This document shows, in pieces, positions 34,567-42,505 of a stretch of DNA of 64,000 nt; the first letter of the stretch is position 1; every line of letters starts with the position of its first letter. The DNA is taken from NCBI RefSeq assembly GCF_009801115.1, contig NZ_VTOL01000008.1:345883-409882 (forward strand), given 5' to 3'. The notes under the pieces are model-generated. The model was not told where the DNA came from and did no database searches. It saw only the letters and a program-made list of their open reading frames with translations. The translations under genes were made by a program, and so were the position numbers. Source of the stretch: Dyadobacter sp. 3J3 (GTDB taxonomy: Bacteria; Bacteroidota; Bacteroidia; Cytophagales; Spirosomataceae).

Positions 34567-34824
34567 TTATGCTTTTCTTTTTTCGATGTAATCGGCCATG
34601 GTATTGATTGACAGGAATGCAACTTTTCCCTCATCCGGATTTGTAACCTGAATCCCGTAATATTTCTCCATCAAAACAATCAGTTCCAGTGCATCTATCG
34701 AATCCAGTCCGATCCCTTCTGTACTGAAAAGCAAAGCATCATCATCAATATCCGAAACCTGTAAATCTTCAAGATTCAATTCTTCTATAATGTGCTTTTT
34801 TAGATCTTCTTTTAAAGTATCCAT
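34567..34824 (-). CDS. Acyl carrier protein, pigment-cluster copy 1
   Basis: An 85-residue acyl carrier protein. The phosphopantetheine-attachment motif is EGIGLDSIDALELIVLMEKY, with the modified Ser in LDSID. It carries growing polyene intermediates on a 4'-phosphopantetheine arm. It lies between two ketosynthase genes in the operon. A second ACP is at 38343-38609, and aryl-polyene clusters typically have two, used for different steps. Confidence 0.93.
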   Translation of the reverse strand: MDTLKEDLKKHIIEELNLEDLQVSDIDDDALLFSTEGIGLDSIDALELIVLMEKYYGIQVTNPDEGKVAFLSINTMADYIEKRKA

Positions 34825-34873
34825 TTATAATAATTCGTTAATTCAGCTATCTGTGATCTTTTCATCAATACGT

Positions 34874-35485
34874 TCAAAGACCTGAGTATTTTAAAATATT
34901 TTCTGCATCAAACTTTTCGCCATTAGTGTTTTCTGTTTCAACTAAAAACATAAAAACCTGCACCCGCCCTTCCGATATCCCAAGCCACCCCGCGAGCATG
35001 GCCTTTGAGCCTGTATTTAATAAAATCGTACCATACTGCACGAAAAAATCAGGTGTGAATTTAGGTAAAATGGCAAACATATTTTCACCAAACCATTTAT
35101 TTCTAATCGAAATTTCCCCTAAAACGATATTGGGCAAAGTGTAAACAAATAAGGATGGACTTGGTGTTTTCTTTTCCAGAAAGGATTCTTTAAAACGAAT
35201 ATCGGTGTCCGCGCTTGATTTGCTGTTCGCAAAAAGGAGAGCTATTTCATCATCTTTATATTTTGATATCAAATCAGGCTTAGCTCTTTTTATAAATTCT
35301 GATCCTATAAAACCTCCCTGGGAAAGCATATCCATTTTATAAAATTTCGGATATTCTATGCCGAGTTCTTTATACAATTGCTTGAACCAACTGTCCGGAG
35401 ATTCCTCATTTTTATGTAAAACAGTTTCACCGTTTACAAAGCAGGAGTTTTCATTGATATGACAACAAACGGTAATAAAACTCAT
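34874..35485 (-). CDS. Short ketosynthase-like protein without active-site residues, 2
   Basis: A 203-residue protein, about half the size of a ketosynthase. The segment SPSLFVYTLPNIVLGEISIR corresponds to the PxxFxxSxPN core of ketosynthase-like proteins, followed by NTGSKAMLAGWLGI, which aligns with the helix after the usual Cys. No Cys-His-His triad can be found. It resembles the N-terminal half of the other Cys-less proteins in this cluster. It probably has a structural or partner role. It overlaps the upstream ketosynthase gene by 4 bases (ATGA-type), which implies tight co-expression with it. Confidence 0.68.
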   Translation of the reverse strand: MSFITVCCHINENSCFVNGETVLHKNEESPDSWFKQLYKELGIEYPKFYKMDMLSQGGFIGSEFIKRAKPDLISKYKDDEIALLFANSKSSADTDIRFKESFLEKKTPSPSLFVYTLPNIVLGEISIRNKWFGENMFAILPKFTPDFFVQYGTILLNTGSKAMLAGWLGISEGRVQVFMFLVETENTNGEKFDAENILKYSGL

Positions 35486-36564
35486 ATTTTCCGAATGACT
35501 AAGGATGCATTACAACCTCCAAAACCTGAGGCGGTTTTCAAAATTGTATTTAATTCGGAAGATTTATTTTCTGTGGCGATATTCAAGGTTTTTGAAGTAC
35601 CGGATTCTTTATAACCAAGACTTTTAACCAGTAAATTATTTCGCATCATTTGTAGAGAAATCGCCGTTTCAATTACGCCGGCTGCTCCTAAGGTATGTCC
35701 AAAATATCCTTTCAGACTATTAAGTGGTTTCTCATTGATTTCCAAACGTTCAAAAGCAATGGCTTCCATTTCATCATTAAAAACAGTAGCCGTACCATGT
35801 GCTGAAATAAAATCAATTTCATTACCATCGATATGATTTTGTTCAAGCGTCTTCTTTACGCTTCTGAACAAACCTTCTCCCGTCCTTGAAGGACCAGATA
35901 TATGGTTTGCATCATTAGCAGAAGTGCCAGTGAGTAACTGAAAAGAAGATTTTTGAAATATTTCTTTTGAACTGGACAACACAACGGCCGAGCAGCCTTC
36001 TCCCAAAGTAATACCGTCCCTGTCAACATCGAAAGGTGCACAAGGCTTAGCACTTACAGCAAAAAGGGATTGAAAACCATATAGAACAAAATCAGAAATG
36101 ACATCGCAACCCAATACAATGGCGTGATCATACAATCCTGATTTTATAAAATTACCAGCTGCATTAATTGCTAAAACACCGGATATGCATGCGTTTGAAA
36201 CCACAATCGGCTCATTGGCCAGTTCAAAATACTTTACAAATGCAGTTATGGAATCTGCAAAGGGGTTCGAAATATTTCTATCCAGATCACCTTTGGTGGA
36301 GCTGATTATAACAATTGTCTTTTTTGACAAAACAATACTGGGATCAACCTGTTTTAATACTTTTTCGAGTATATCAATTATAAGAAACTCAAATTTGTTA
36401 TAATTTGGAATGCCAGCAATTTTTGATAAATGAATCGATTCATCGTTAAAACCAGCATGAGGAATTAAGGAAATCCCTGAACGGTTTTCATAAACCGACA
36501 GGAAATTTTCTTCCATGTTTTGTCCCAATGGACTTATTATTTCCTCAGCACCAATAAAAATCAT
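35482..36564 (-). CDS. Beta-ketoacyl-ACP synthase (active triad), short form
   Basis: A 360-residue ketosynthase with Cys126 in VVSNACISGVLAIN, His256 in ISAHGTATVFND and His290 in KGYFGHTLGAAG, so catalytically competent. It is somewhat shorter than the 395-405 residues of its neighbours, mostly in loops. It probably partners the 203-residue Cys-less protein encoded directly downstream, whose start overlaps its stop by 4 bases. By analogy with aryl-polyene systems it would extend or initiate the chain. Confidence 0.9.
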   Translation of the reverse strand: MIFIGAEEIISPLGQNMEENFLSVYENRSGISLIPHAGFNDESIHLSKIAGIPNYNKFEFLIIDILEKVLKQVDPSIVLSKKTIVIISSTKGDLDRNISNPFADSITAFVKYFELANEPIVVSNACISGVLAINAAGNFIKSGLYDHAIVLGCDVISDFVLYGFQSLFAVSAKPCAPFDVDRDGITLGEGCSAVVLSSSKEIFQKSSFQLLTGTSANDANHISGPSRTGEGLFRSVKKTLEQNHIDGNEIDFISAHGTATVFNDEMEAIAFERLEINEKPLNSLKGYFGHTLGAAGVIETAISLQMMRNNLLVKSLGYKESGTSKTLNIATENKSSELNTILKTASGFGGCNASLVIRKI

Positions 36565-36603
36565 TCTTTAACTAAAATTCTGTCAGGGATTATTTAAATC
36601 AAA

Positions 36604-37017
36604 CTATACAAGATGATCTTCTTTCCAGATCCTGTAAAAATCCGGTGTTAACAATTCCAGCGTTCTGGATTGACGATCAAGAAATACCTGCATCGTTTTG
36701 CCTACGGCACAAATTTCATTTGTTGACAGGTTAATTACCTGATATTCAAACATTATTTTAGCCGCTTTGGAAGAAATGAATTTAGTAATTACCTTAATTT
36801 TTTGTCCGTAAAACACCGATGCTTTATGATCAATTTCTGATTTTACAATGGGAGTAAAATAACCCTTATCGAAAATCGTCAAATACTCCAGTCCAAATTC
36901 TCTGCCAAAAGCTTCTCTACCATCTTCAAAAAATTTGAGATAGTTGCCATGCCAGACAACGCCCATGGCATCTGTTTCACTAAATCTTATATCAATTTCA
37001 ATTTCAGAAGAAAGCAT
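36604..37017 (-). CDS. Acyl-CoA/acyl-ACP thioesterase, 4HBT hot-dog family
   Basis: A 137-residue hot-dog protein with the 4-hydroxybenzoyl-CoA-thioesterase signature: IDIRFSETDAMGVVWHGNYLKF, including the catalytic Asp in TDAMGVVWHGNY. It would hydrolyse a thioester, possibly releasing or editing the polyene chain; aryl-polyene clusters usually contain one such thioesterase. It lies 39 bases downstream of the dehydratase gene and 39 bases upstream of the short ketosynthase. Confidence 0.87.
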   Translation of the reverse strand: MLSSEIEIDIRFSETDAMGVVWHGNYLKFFEDGREAFGREFGLEYLTIFDKGYFTPIVKSEIDHKASVFYGQKIKVITKFISSKAAKIMFEYQVINLSTNEICAVGKTMQVFLDRQSRTLELLTPDFYRIWKEDHLV

Positions 37018-37056
37018 ATTTTATAATAAGCTACGTTAATCGCAGACCAAAACGAT

Positions 37057-37473
37057 TTAAGTAACCACAATTTTAATTTCACATTCAAGCAATTTACGTC
37101 CATTACAGTAATTTTCCCCTTTTACCAGAAAAATATTCCCTAACTGATATGTTGGAGTAACGATTGTGTTGATTTTGGAATGAATCGCAGGAAGCTCAAA
37201 AACTTCCAGTTTTGTAACAGCGCCAATAAAACCAATTTTAGGTTCTGCCCCATTTCCATGATCAAGAAAACCAAAACCGGCAGCGCAGGTTTGTGCAATA
37301 TTTTCTATCAAACCGGATTCTTCAAAATAACCCGAACGCACTAACACATTATTTTCTTCAATAAAAAAATCCGATTCAAAACGCTCTGCGTCTGCAAAAA
37401 TCAGATTATCGATCATTAAAAACGGTGCTCTGTGTGGAATGAAATTCGTTATATTTTCTTTTGTTATGATCAT
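37057..37473 (-). CDS. 3-hydroxyacyl-ACP dehydratase (FabZ-like, ApeI-type)
   Basis: A 138-residue hot-dog protein. It opens with the conserved IPHRAPFLMIDNLIFAD and has GYFEESGLIENIAQTCAA in the central helix, with the catalytic Glu in LIENIAQ. It dehydrates beta-hydroxyacyl-ACP to the 2-enoyl form, the step that makes the conjugated double bonds when no enoyl reductase follows; indeed no enoyl reductase is present in the cluster. It overlaps the acyltransferase gene by 4 bases. Confidence 0.85.
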   Translation of the reverse strand: MIITKENITNFIPHRAPFLMIDNLIFADAERFESDFFIEENNVLVRSGYFEESGLIENIAQTCAAGFGFLDHGNGAEPKIGFIGAVTKLEVFELPAIHSKINTIVTPTYQLGNIFLVKGENYCNGRKLLECEIKIVVT

Positions 37474-38339
37474 TCCTGAAAAAAGTTGAAATAGTTAAAC
37501 CATTGTTCCGGATACTGCCGGACTTTCCGTTCTAACTCCGCTACATATAACTTAGCTATTTCTTCCGGCTTCATTTTGCTTTCAATCGGCGTTGTAGCAC
37601 TCAAATGATAACTGAATTTACCATCTTTTGCAGCGAAAACAAAGGTTACCGGTGCATCAAATTTGGAAGCGATCACAAAAGGTCCAAAAGGAAATTTTGC
37701 TTTTTTACCAAGAAAATCAAGTTCGATATACTTTGCACCTTCCAGATACCGGTCTGCATGAATGGCTACAAACTCATTGTTCAACAACGCGTTACGGATT
37801 GAAATAACATGCGACAAATCATTTTTAATCGGTATGATCTTAAATCTGGATCCTCCTGTGGAAAGATCCATGAATTTTTTAATACTTTCAACCTCGGCAT
37901 CCAGCATTACAATATTGATTGTGGGCGTCACTCTTCCTTTTAGCAAATTGCCCGCAGTTTCCCAGTTTCCCAGGTGCGCGCTCAGCAAAATACCGCCTCT
38001 TCCTTTATCTCTTATGTCGAGTAAATACTGCTCGTTTTCAAAAGTATGCGTGAAATTTTTATCCTTTCCCAAAAGAAAAGCTGCCCGGTCGAGCAAAGTC
38101 TGACCGAGAATAAAGAAGTTTTGTCTCACCAGAACAAGTGCTGGCTTACCCGAAACATGTAGTGCTTTACTATAAAAATCAAGAAGTGCTTCCTTCGGTT
38201 TTGCAGCAAACAGATAGTAATAATACGATACCATCCGCAAAAGCCCATAAGCAGCGTTGAGCCCCAGGGCATTAATCAGAAAAAGGAAAATTTTATAGCC
38301 TAATAAAGATCCTTTGGTTTTACCATCCCAACGGCTCAT
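37470..38339 (-). CDS. LpxL/HtrB-like lysophospholipid acyltransferase
   Basis: A 289-residue protein of the lipid A biosynthesis acyltransferase family. A hydrophobic N-terminal helix (about 10-35) anchors it to the inner membrane; the catalytic HLGNWE motif (His-x4-Glu) is in LLSAHLGNWETAGNLL, and VAIHADRYLEGAKYIELDFLG is typical of the family. In aryl-polyene systems such an enzyme is thought to transfer the aryl-polyene acyl group from ACP to a lipid acceptor. It sits between an ACP (3-base gap) and a dehydratase (4-base overlap). Confidence 0.87.
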   Translation of the reverse strand: MSRWDGKTKGSLLGYKIFLFLINALGLNAAYGLLRMVSYYYYLFAAKPKEALLDFYSKALHVSGKPALVLVRQNFFILGQTLLDRAAFLLGKDKNFTHTFENEQYLLDIRDKGRGGILLSAHLGNWETAGNLLKGRVTPTINIVMLDAEVESIKKFMDLSTGGSRFKIIPIKNDLSHVISIRNALLNNEFVAIHADRYLEGAKYIELDFLGKKAKFPFGPFVIASKFDAPVTFVFAAKDGKFSYHLSATTPIESKMKPEEIAKLYVAELERKVRQYPEQWFNYFNFFQE

Positions 38340-38342
38340 TTG

Positions 38343-38609
38343 TTAAAGCGATAGTTTCTTTTGAATAAGTGCGTAAAAATCTCCGAATGTTTCAATTTCT
38401 TTAAAATCTTCACCGGTGACCTTAATATTCAAATTCTCTTCGATCAATACAACGAGATCAACATAATCCAGGCTATCCAGATCCAATGTATCCTTTAAAC
38501 TATTCTCAGGAAGAATAAGATCTCTATCTACCTCAAACTCCTCTGACAAAAAATCCCTGGTATCCTCGATAATATCTTCCAATCCCATTGTAACAAATGT
38601 TTCATTCAT
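38343..38609 (-). CDS. Acyl carrier protein, pigment-cluster copy 2
   Basis: An 88-residue acyl carrier protein with the attachment motif DTLDLDSLDYVDLVVLIEEN (Ser in LDSLD). It is the first gene of the downstream transcription unit, with 277 bases of AT-rich DNA separating it from the ketosynthase gene upstream. An alternative in-frame ATG at codon 8 (38588) gives the more usual ACP N-terminus MGLEDIIEDTRDFL, and it would fit better with the promoter box 6 bases upstream of the first ATG. I keep the longer form with that reservation. Confidence 0.9.
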   Translation of the reverse strand: MNETFVTMGLEDIIEDTRDFLSEEFEVDRDLILPENSLKDTLDLDSLDYVDLVVLIEENLNIKVTGEDFKEIETFGDFYALIQKKLSL

Positions 38610-38614
38610 GCCTA

Positions 38615-38622
38615 CAAAATTA
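38615..38622 (-). promoter_or_regulatory. TAATTTTG, candidate -7 box for the second pigment transcription unit
   Basis: The plus strand reads CAAAATTA, so the minus strand has an exact TAnnTTTG. A TTG (plus strand CAA 38646-38648) lies 23 bases further upstream, a little more than usual. The transcript would start at about 38611, so the ACP start at 38609 would be nearly leaderless, while the internal ATG at 38588 would have a leader of about 20 bases. The remainder of the 277-base gap shows no gene. Confidence 0.35.
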
Positions 38623-38886
38623 ATTTATTCTTTGGTTATAGTTTTCAAATTCGCGTTAATTTTTAACATATAATCCATTAATTAATATAAATTTCATACA
38701 GATTATAATTTTAAAACACATAAAACGTTACCCGACAGCTTTATATATAAAAAAATATCAAAAATTACTTTGAAATAATGAAATGATCATCAACAACTGT
38801 AATTGACATTATGCTGTGAGCATGGCGTAGTGTACCAGTATTCCGGACTTTCCCCCTGAATAAATCGGTTTCAACCAGACTCCTGA

Positions 38887-40104
38887 TTAGATTTTTTTTA
38901 TTATTAAAGTAGAATTAGTACCGCCAAAACCAAAAGAATTTGAAAGAAAACAATCAATTTTTTGCTCTGTTGTTTGTGCGATGATGTTGATTTTAGCGGA
39001 TTCTTCGTCCGGATTTTCAAAGTTGATATTAGGAGCCACAAAGCTTTCTTTCATCATCAAAAGCGAATAAACAATTTCACTCGCACCAGCCATCCAGCAT
39101 TCATGGCCCGTCATGGATTTGGTTGAACTTACGGGAACCTTGCCACCGAAAACCTCATAAATTGCATTTGCTTCACTACTATCACCAACAGGTGTAGACG
39201 TTGCATGTGCATTGATATAATCAATTTCATTTGCCGAAGTTCCTGCATTTTTTAAAGCCATCTCCAAAGATCTGACCTGTCCCTGCATACTTGGATTTGA
39301 AATATGATCCCCATTTGAAGAAAAACCGTATCCTACAACTTCTGCAAGAATTGGAGCTCCACGTTTGACAGCCGCCTCGTATGATTCAAGAATAACGGTT
39401 GCCGCGCCACCACTTGGAACAAGTCCATCCCGATCACGATCAAATGGCCTTGATGCTTTTGCAGGATCAGATTCATGAACGGAAAATGTACCCAAACCAT
39501 CAAAACTGCACATCGCAGCCATATTGATTTCCTGAGCACCACCACAAATAATCCTATCCTGTAATCCTTGTTTAATCATTATATATCCCATCCCGATGGA
39601 ATGAGAACCGGAAGCACAAGCGGCGCTTAATGTAAAATTGATCCCCTTTAACTTGAAAATAGTTGAAAGATTCATATTTACCGTGCTATTCATATTCTGA
39701 AAAATAGCACCGCTTCCGATTAAAGTAGTATCAAATTTTTCTCTTGCTTTGTCGAACGCTTCTACAATAGAAGCAGCTGTACTGTCATTGCCAAAAATAA
39801 TCCCTGTTTCCGTCGTTTCAAGAAAATCAATATCAAGACCCGACATTTCCATCGCCTCTTTTGTCGACATATAGGCGTACATTGCAGGCTGATGCATACC
39901 CAAACGTTGTCTTCTGGAAAGGAATGGTTTCAAATCAGGTTCCTTCACCATACCGGTAAGGGCAGACCGGAAACCAAAATCCTTTCTGGACTGATCAAAA
40001 ATAATACCACTTTTTCCGGCATATAGTGATTTAGTAACTTCTCCAAGATTCTCTCCCAGACAAGAATAAATGCCAATTCCGGTTATAACGACTCTGTGGT
40101 TCAT
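38887..40104 (-). CDS. Beta-ketoacyl-ACP synthase (active triad), FabF-like
   Basis: A 405-residue ketosynthase with Cys163 in TLSAACASGSHSI, His300 in INAHATSTPVGDSS and His334 in STKSMTGHECWMAG. It is the longest of the three active ketosynthases and the one closest to FabF in length and motifs. Its start codon overlaps the fabG stop (TAATG). With FabG and the ammonia-lyase upstream it forms the first transcription unit of the cluster, and would perform early condensations on the aryl starter. Confidence 0.92.
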   Translation of the reverse strand: MNHRVVITGIGIYSCLGENLGEVTKSLYAGKSGIIFDQSRKDFGFRSALTGMVKEPDLKPFLSRRQRLGMHQPAMYAYMSTKEAMEMSGLDIDFLETTETGIIFGNDSTAASIVEAFDKAREKFDTTLIGSGAIFQNMNSTVNMNLSTIFKLKGINFTLSAACASGSHSIGMGYIMIKQGLQDRIICGGAQEINMAAMCSFDGLGTFSVHESDPAKASRPFDRDRDGLVPSGGAATVILESYEAAVKRGAPILAEVVGYGFSSNGDHISNPSMQGQVRSLEMALKNAGTSANEIDYINAHATSTPVGDSSEANAIYEVFGGKVPVSSTKSMTGHECWMAGASEIVYSLLMMKESFVAPNINFENPDEESAKINIIAQTTEQKIDCFLSNSFGFGGTNSTLIIKKI

Positions 40105-40835
40105 TATGAATAAATTCCTCCGTTGATATTAATTACTTCTCCTGTGATATAAGAAGCCTTGTCCGATGCCAGAAAACTTACGAGATGCGCAACTTCTTCC
40201 GCCTTCCCAAAACGATTCATCGGGATCATTTGTTTCAATTCATCTTCATTAAGGTCTTTCGTCATATCGCTCGTAATAAAACCGGGAGCAACTGCGTTTA
40301 CCGTTATTTTTCTTTTGGCAACTTCCTGCGCCAATGCTTTTGTAGCAGCAATCATGGCACCTTTCGCTGCTGAATAATTGGTTTGTCCCGCTACACCTTT
40401 CAATCCTGAAACCGATGCGATGTTAATAATCCGTCCGGTTCTTTTACGAAGCATTTGCTGAATTACGTTCTGGGTTACATTGAAAAGTCCTTTGGTTGAG
40501 GTATTTAACACGTCGTCCCAGTCCTTTTCAGGCATCCACATAAATAATCCGTCCCGCGTGATTCCCGCGTTATTGACCAAAACACCAATGGAATTTTCTG
40601 GATTTGCTTTCTTCCAGCCATTTAATGCTTCATCCACTTCGGTTTTGGTCTGCACGTTAAACTGCAACAGTTCTCCATTTCCTCCGTTCGATCTTATTTC
40701 TGCCAAAGTTTCCTCCGCCGCTTCCTGGTTTGTTGAATAGTTAACCAGAATAAAAAGTCCATGATCCTTAGCCAATTGCACCGCTATCGCTCTTCCCAAT
40801 CCTCTGGATGCTCCTGTTACAAGTGCGCAATTCAT
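40104..40835 (-). CDS. fabG: 3-oxoacyl-ACP reductase, FabG-like SDR
   Basis: A 243-residue classical short-chain dehydrogenase. Cofactor motif TGASRGLGRAIAVQLA at the start, NNAGI near residue 90, and the catalytic Ser...Tyr-x-x-x-Lys in IASVSGLKGVAGQTNYSAAKGA. It reduces the beta-keto group of ACP-bound intermediates with NAD(P)H; with a dehydratase but no enoyl reductase in the cluster, this yields conjugated polyenes. It overlaps the ammonia-lyase stop by 4 bases and is joined to the ketosynthase start by 1 base. It is the cluster-specific copy, not necessarily the fatty acid synthesis FabG. Confidence 0.92.
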   Translation of the reverse strand: MNCALVTGASRGLGRAIAVQLAKDHGLFILVNYSTNQEAAEETLAEIRSNGGNGELLQFNVQTKTEVDEALNGWKKANPENSIGVLVNNAGITRDGLFMWMPEKDWDDVLNTSTKGLFNVTQNVIQQMLRKRTGRIINIASVSGLKGVAGQTNYSAAKGAMIAATKALAQEVAKRKITVNAVAPGFITSDMTKDLNEDELKQMIPMNRFGKAEEVAHLVSFLASDKASYITGEVININGGIYS

Positions 40836-42361
40836 ATAGTAAACGGGGTTTCCTTAATTAATTGATATACATCAGCGATACTTTCCGCCGGTGGAACATC
40901 TTCCTTAATAAACGATGCTTTTGTTCGGATCTGCGCGTAAACCGCCTTTGTTTTTGCTGATAATCTGTCCTTTTCTTCCGGCTCCAACAAATCAATAGCC
41001 TGGCAAATAGCCATGATATGAATGGACATCACCTGATAAGAATTTTCTAAAACCTGTTTTGCCAGAACCGCACTGTTCGTACCCATGCTCACAATATCCT
41101 GATTATCATTGTTATTTGGAATGCTGTGAATGTATACCGAAGTGGACAATGCCTGACTTTCAGCGGTTGTTGATGTTGCTGTAAACTGAATTCCCTGAAA
41201 TCCAAAATTAAGCCCCCAGGTTCCCGCATTCAGGAAAGGCGGGAATTTACCGTTCAACTTACTATTCATCAAAAAGTTAAGCTGGCGTTCCATCAGCATG
41301 GAAAGTTTTGTCAGTACAATTTTGACCTTATCCATTTCCAGTGAAATATAATCTCCGTGAAAATTTCCTCCATGGAAAACATTATTTTCATCAGGTCTTA
41401 CAATCGGATTATCATTTGTAGAATTTAACTCATTTTCAACAACTTCCTGCGCATAATTGATGGTATCAACAATCGGCCCTATAATTTGCGGCACACAGCG
41501 AATAGAATAATATTCCTGAATTTTCCTCTCAAATTCTCTGGTCTGAAGCGCCGTATCGTCCTTAAACAATTCCTCCCGATTACGGATCATTTCACTTCCT
41601 TCCAGGAAGTCACGCATTTGCTCCGCAACATATTGCTGGCCTTTATGATGTTTTACAGCATTTAATTCTTTTGAAAAAGAATCATCAAAAGCTTCCATGA
41701 TCTCATTTAGCATCGACGACGCCGCTATTGACCATTGAACAAGTCGCTGGGCATAAATCAAATTAACCGCAGCAATTCCCGTCATGCAGGAAGTTCCGTT
41801 GATTAATCCCAGGCCATCACGAAGTTCCATTTTCAAAGGCGCGATTCCATGTTTTACCAAAACATCCGCTGTTTTTTGACGAACGCCGTTTTCATAAACA
41901 TAACCTTCACCTATCAAATTTAATCCCAAATGAGAAAGCTGGACAAGATCACCACTTGCTCCAACACTACCGTGTTCAAAAATTTCAGGAACAATTCCTT
42001 TATTTAAAAACAGCACCAATTGTTGAATAACACCGGTACTAATCCCGGAATTTCCTTGTAAAAACGAATTCAGACGGGCAACCATCACACTCCGCGCATA
42101 GGTTTCATCCAGCGGTTTGCCAATTCCACTGGAATGGCTACGGATGAGATTATACTGCAAATGATTTAATTTATCCGTGTCAATCCGGTACTGCGCCATC
42201 GGGCCAAAACCGGTATTGATACCGTATATGATTTTATCTTTTGAAAATTCAGTTAAGAAATCGAATGACTTTGAAACGTTGTTGAGTGCGTCTTCAGCTA
42301 GTAAAAATTCTTTCTTATCAATGGCATATTGCTCGATCTGAGCTAATGAAATACTATTCAT
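40832..42361 (-). CDS. Aromatic amino acid ammonia-lyase, probably tyrosine ammonia-lyase
   Basis: A 509-residue HAL/PAL/TAL enzyme. The MIO cofactor is built from Ala135-Ser136-Gly137 in GSVGASGDLVQLSHL, and IIYGINTGFGPMA supplies the catalytic Tyr46. The selectivity region reads LQYNLIRSHSSGIGKPL, which, as I recall it, is the same as in the characterised Flavobacterium johnsoniae tyrosine ammonia-lyase; a histidine ammonia-lyase would not belong in a pigment cluster and has no hut genes here. It would deaminate tyrosine to 4-coumarate, the starter for flexirubin-type aryl polyenes. It is the first gene of the minus-strand operon and divergent from the trifunctional exporter gene. Confidence 0.87.
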   Translation of the reverse strand: MNSISLAQIEQYAIDKKEFLLAEDALNNVSKSFDFLTEFSKDKIIYGINTGFGPMAQYRIDTDKLNHLQYNLIRSHSSGIGKPLDETYARSVMVARLNSFLQGNSGISTGVIQQLVLFLNKGIVPEIFEHGSVGASGDLVQLSHLGLNLIGEGYVYENGVRQKTADVLVKHGIAPLKMELRDGLGLINGTSCMTGIAAVNLIYAQRLVQWSIAASSMLNEIMEAFDDSFSKELNAVKHHKGQQYVAEQMRDFLEGSEMIRNREELFKDDTALQTREFERKIQEYYSIRCVPQIIGPIVDTINYAQEVVENELNSTNDNPIVRPDENNVFHGGNFHGDYISLEMDKVKIVLTKLSMLMERQLNFLMNSKLNGKFPPFLNAGTWGLNFGFQGIQFTATSTTAESQALSTSVYIHSIPNNNDNQDIVSMGTNSAVLAKQVLENSYQVMSIHIMAICQAIDLLEPEEKDRLSAKTKAVYAQIRTKASFIKEDVPPAESIADVYQLIKETPFTI

Positions 42362-42465
42362 TTATAGTTACTGTAATTAAAACCCATGTAAAATAAATCT
42401 TTTTTTATGGCTTTGACAAGAAACGCAATTTACCGGCAAGAATATCAATATTTTGCCAGGACACG

Positions 42466-42473
42466 TACATTTG
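42466..42473 (+). promoter_or_regulatory. TACATTTG, -7 promoter box for the exporter/oxidoreductase operon
   Basis: An exact TAnnTTTG lies 32 bases before the ATG at 42506, in the 144-base divergent region between the ammonia-lyase and the trifunctional protein. No correctly spaced TTG is visible upstream. I found no comparable exact box for the ammonia-lyase direction. Confidence 0.4.
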
Positions 42474-42505
42474 TATAAATTTACCCCAAACTCACGTTCA
42501 AATCC

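Noticed and set aside
36185..36403. Plus-strand short frame in the pigment operon
   Set aside because: It is antisense to the short ketosynthase; no conserved motif.
40832..42361. Histidine ammonia-lyase (hutH) reading
   Set aside because: No other hut genes are present, it sits in a pigment cluster, and its selectivity motif matches the flavobacterial tyrosine ammonia-lyase as I recall it.
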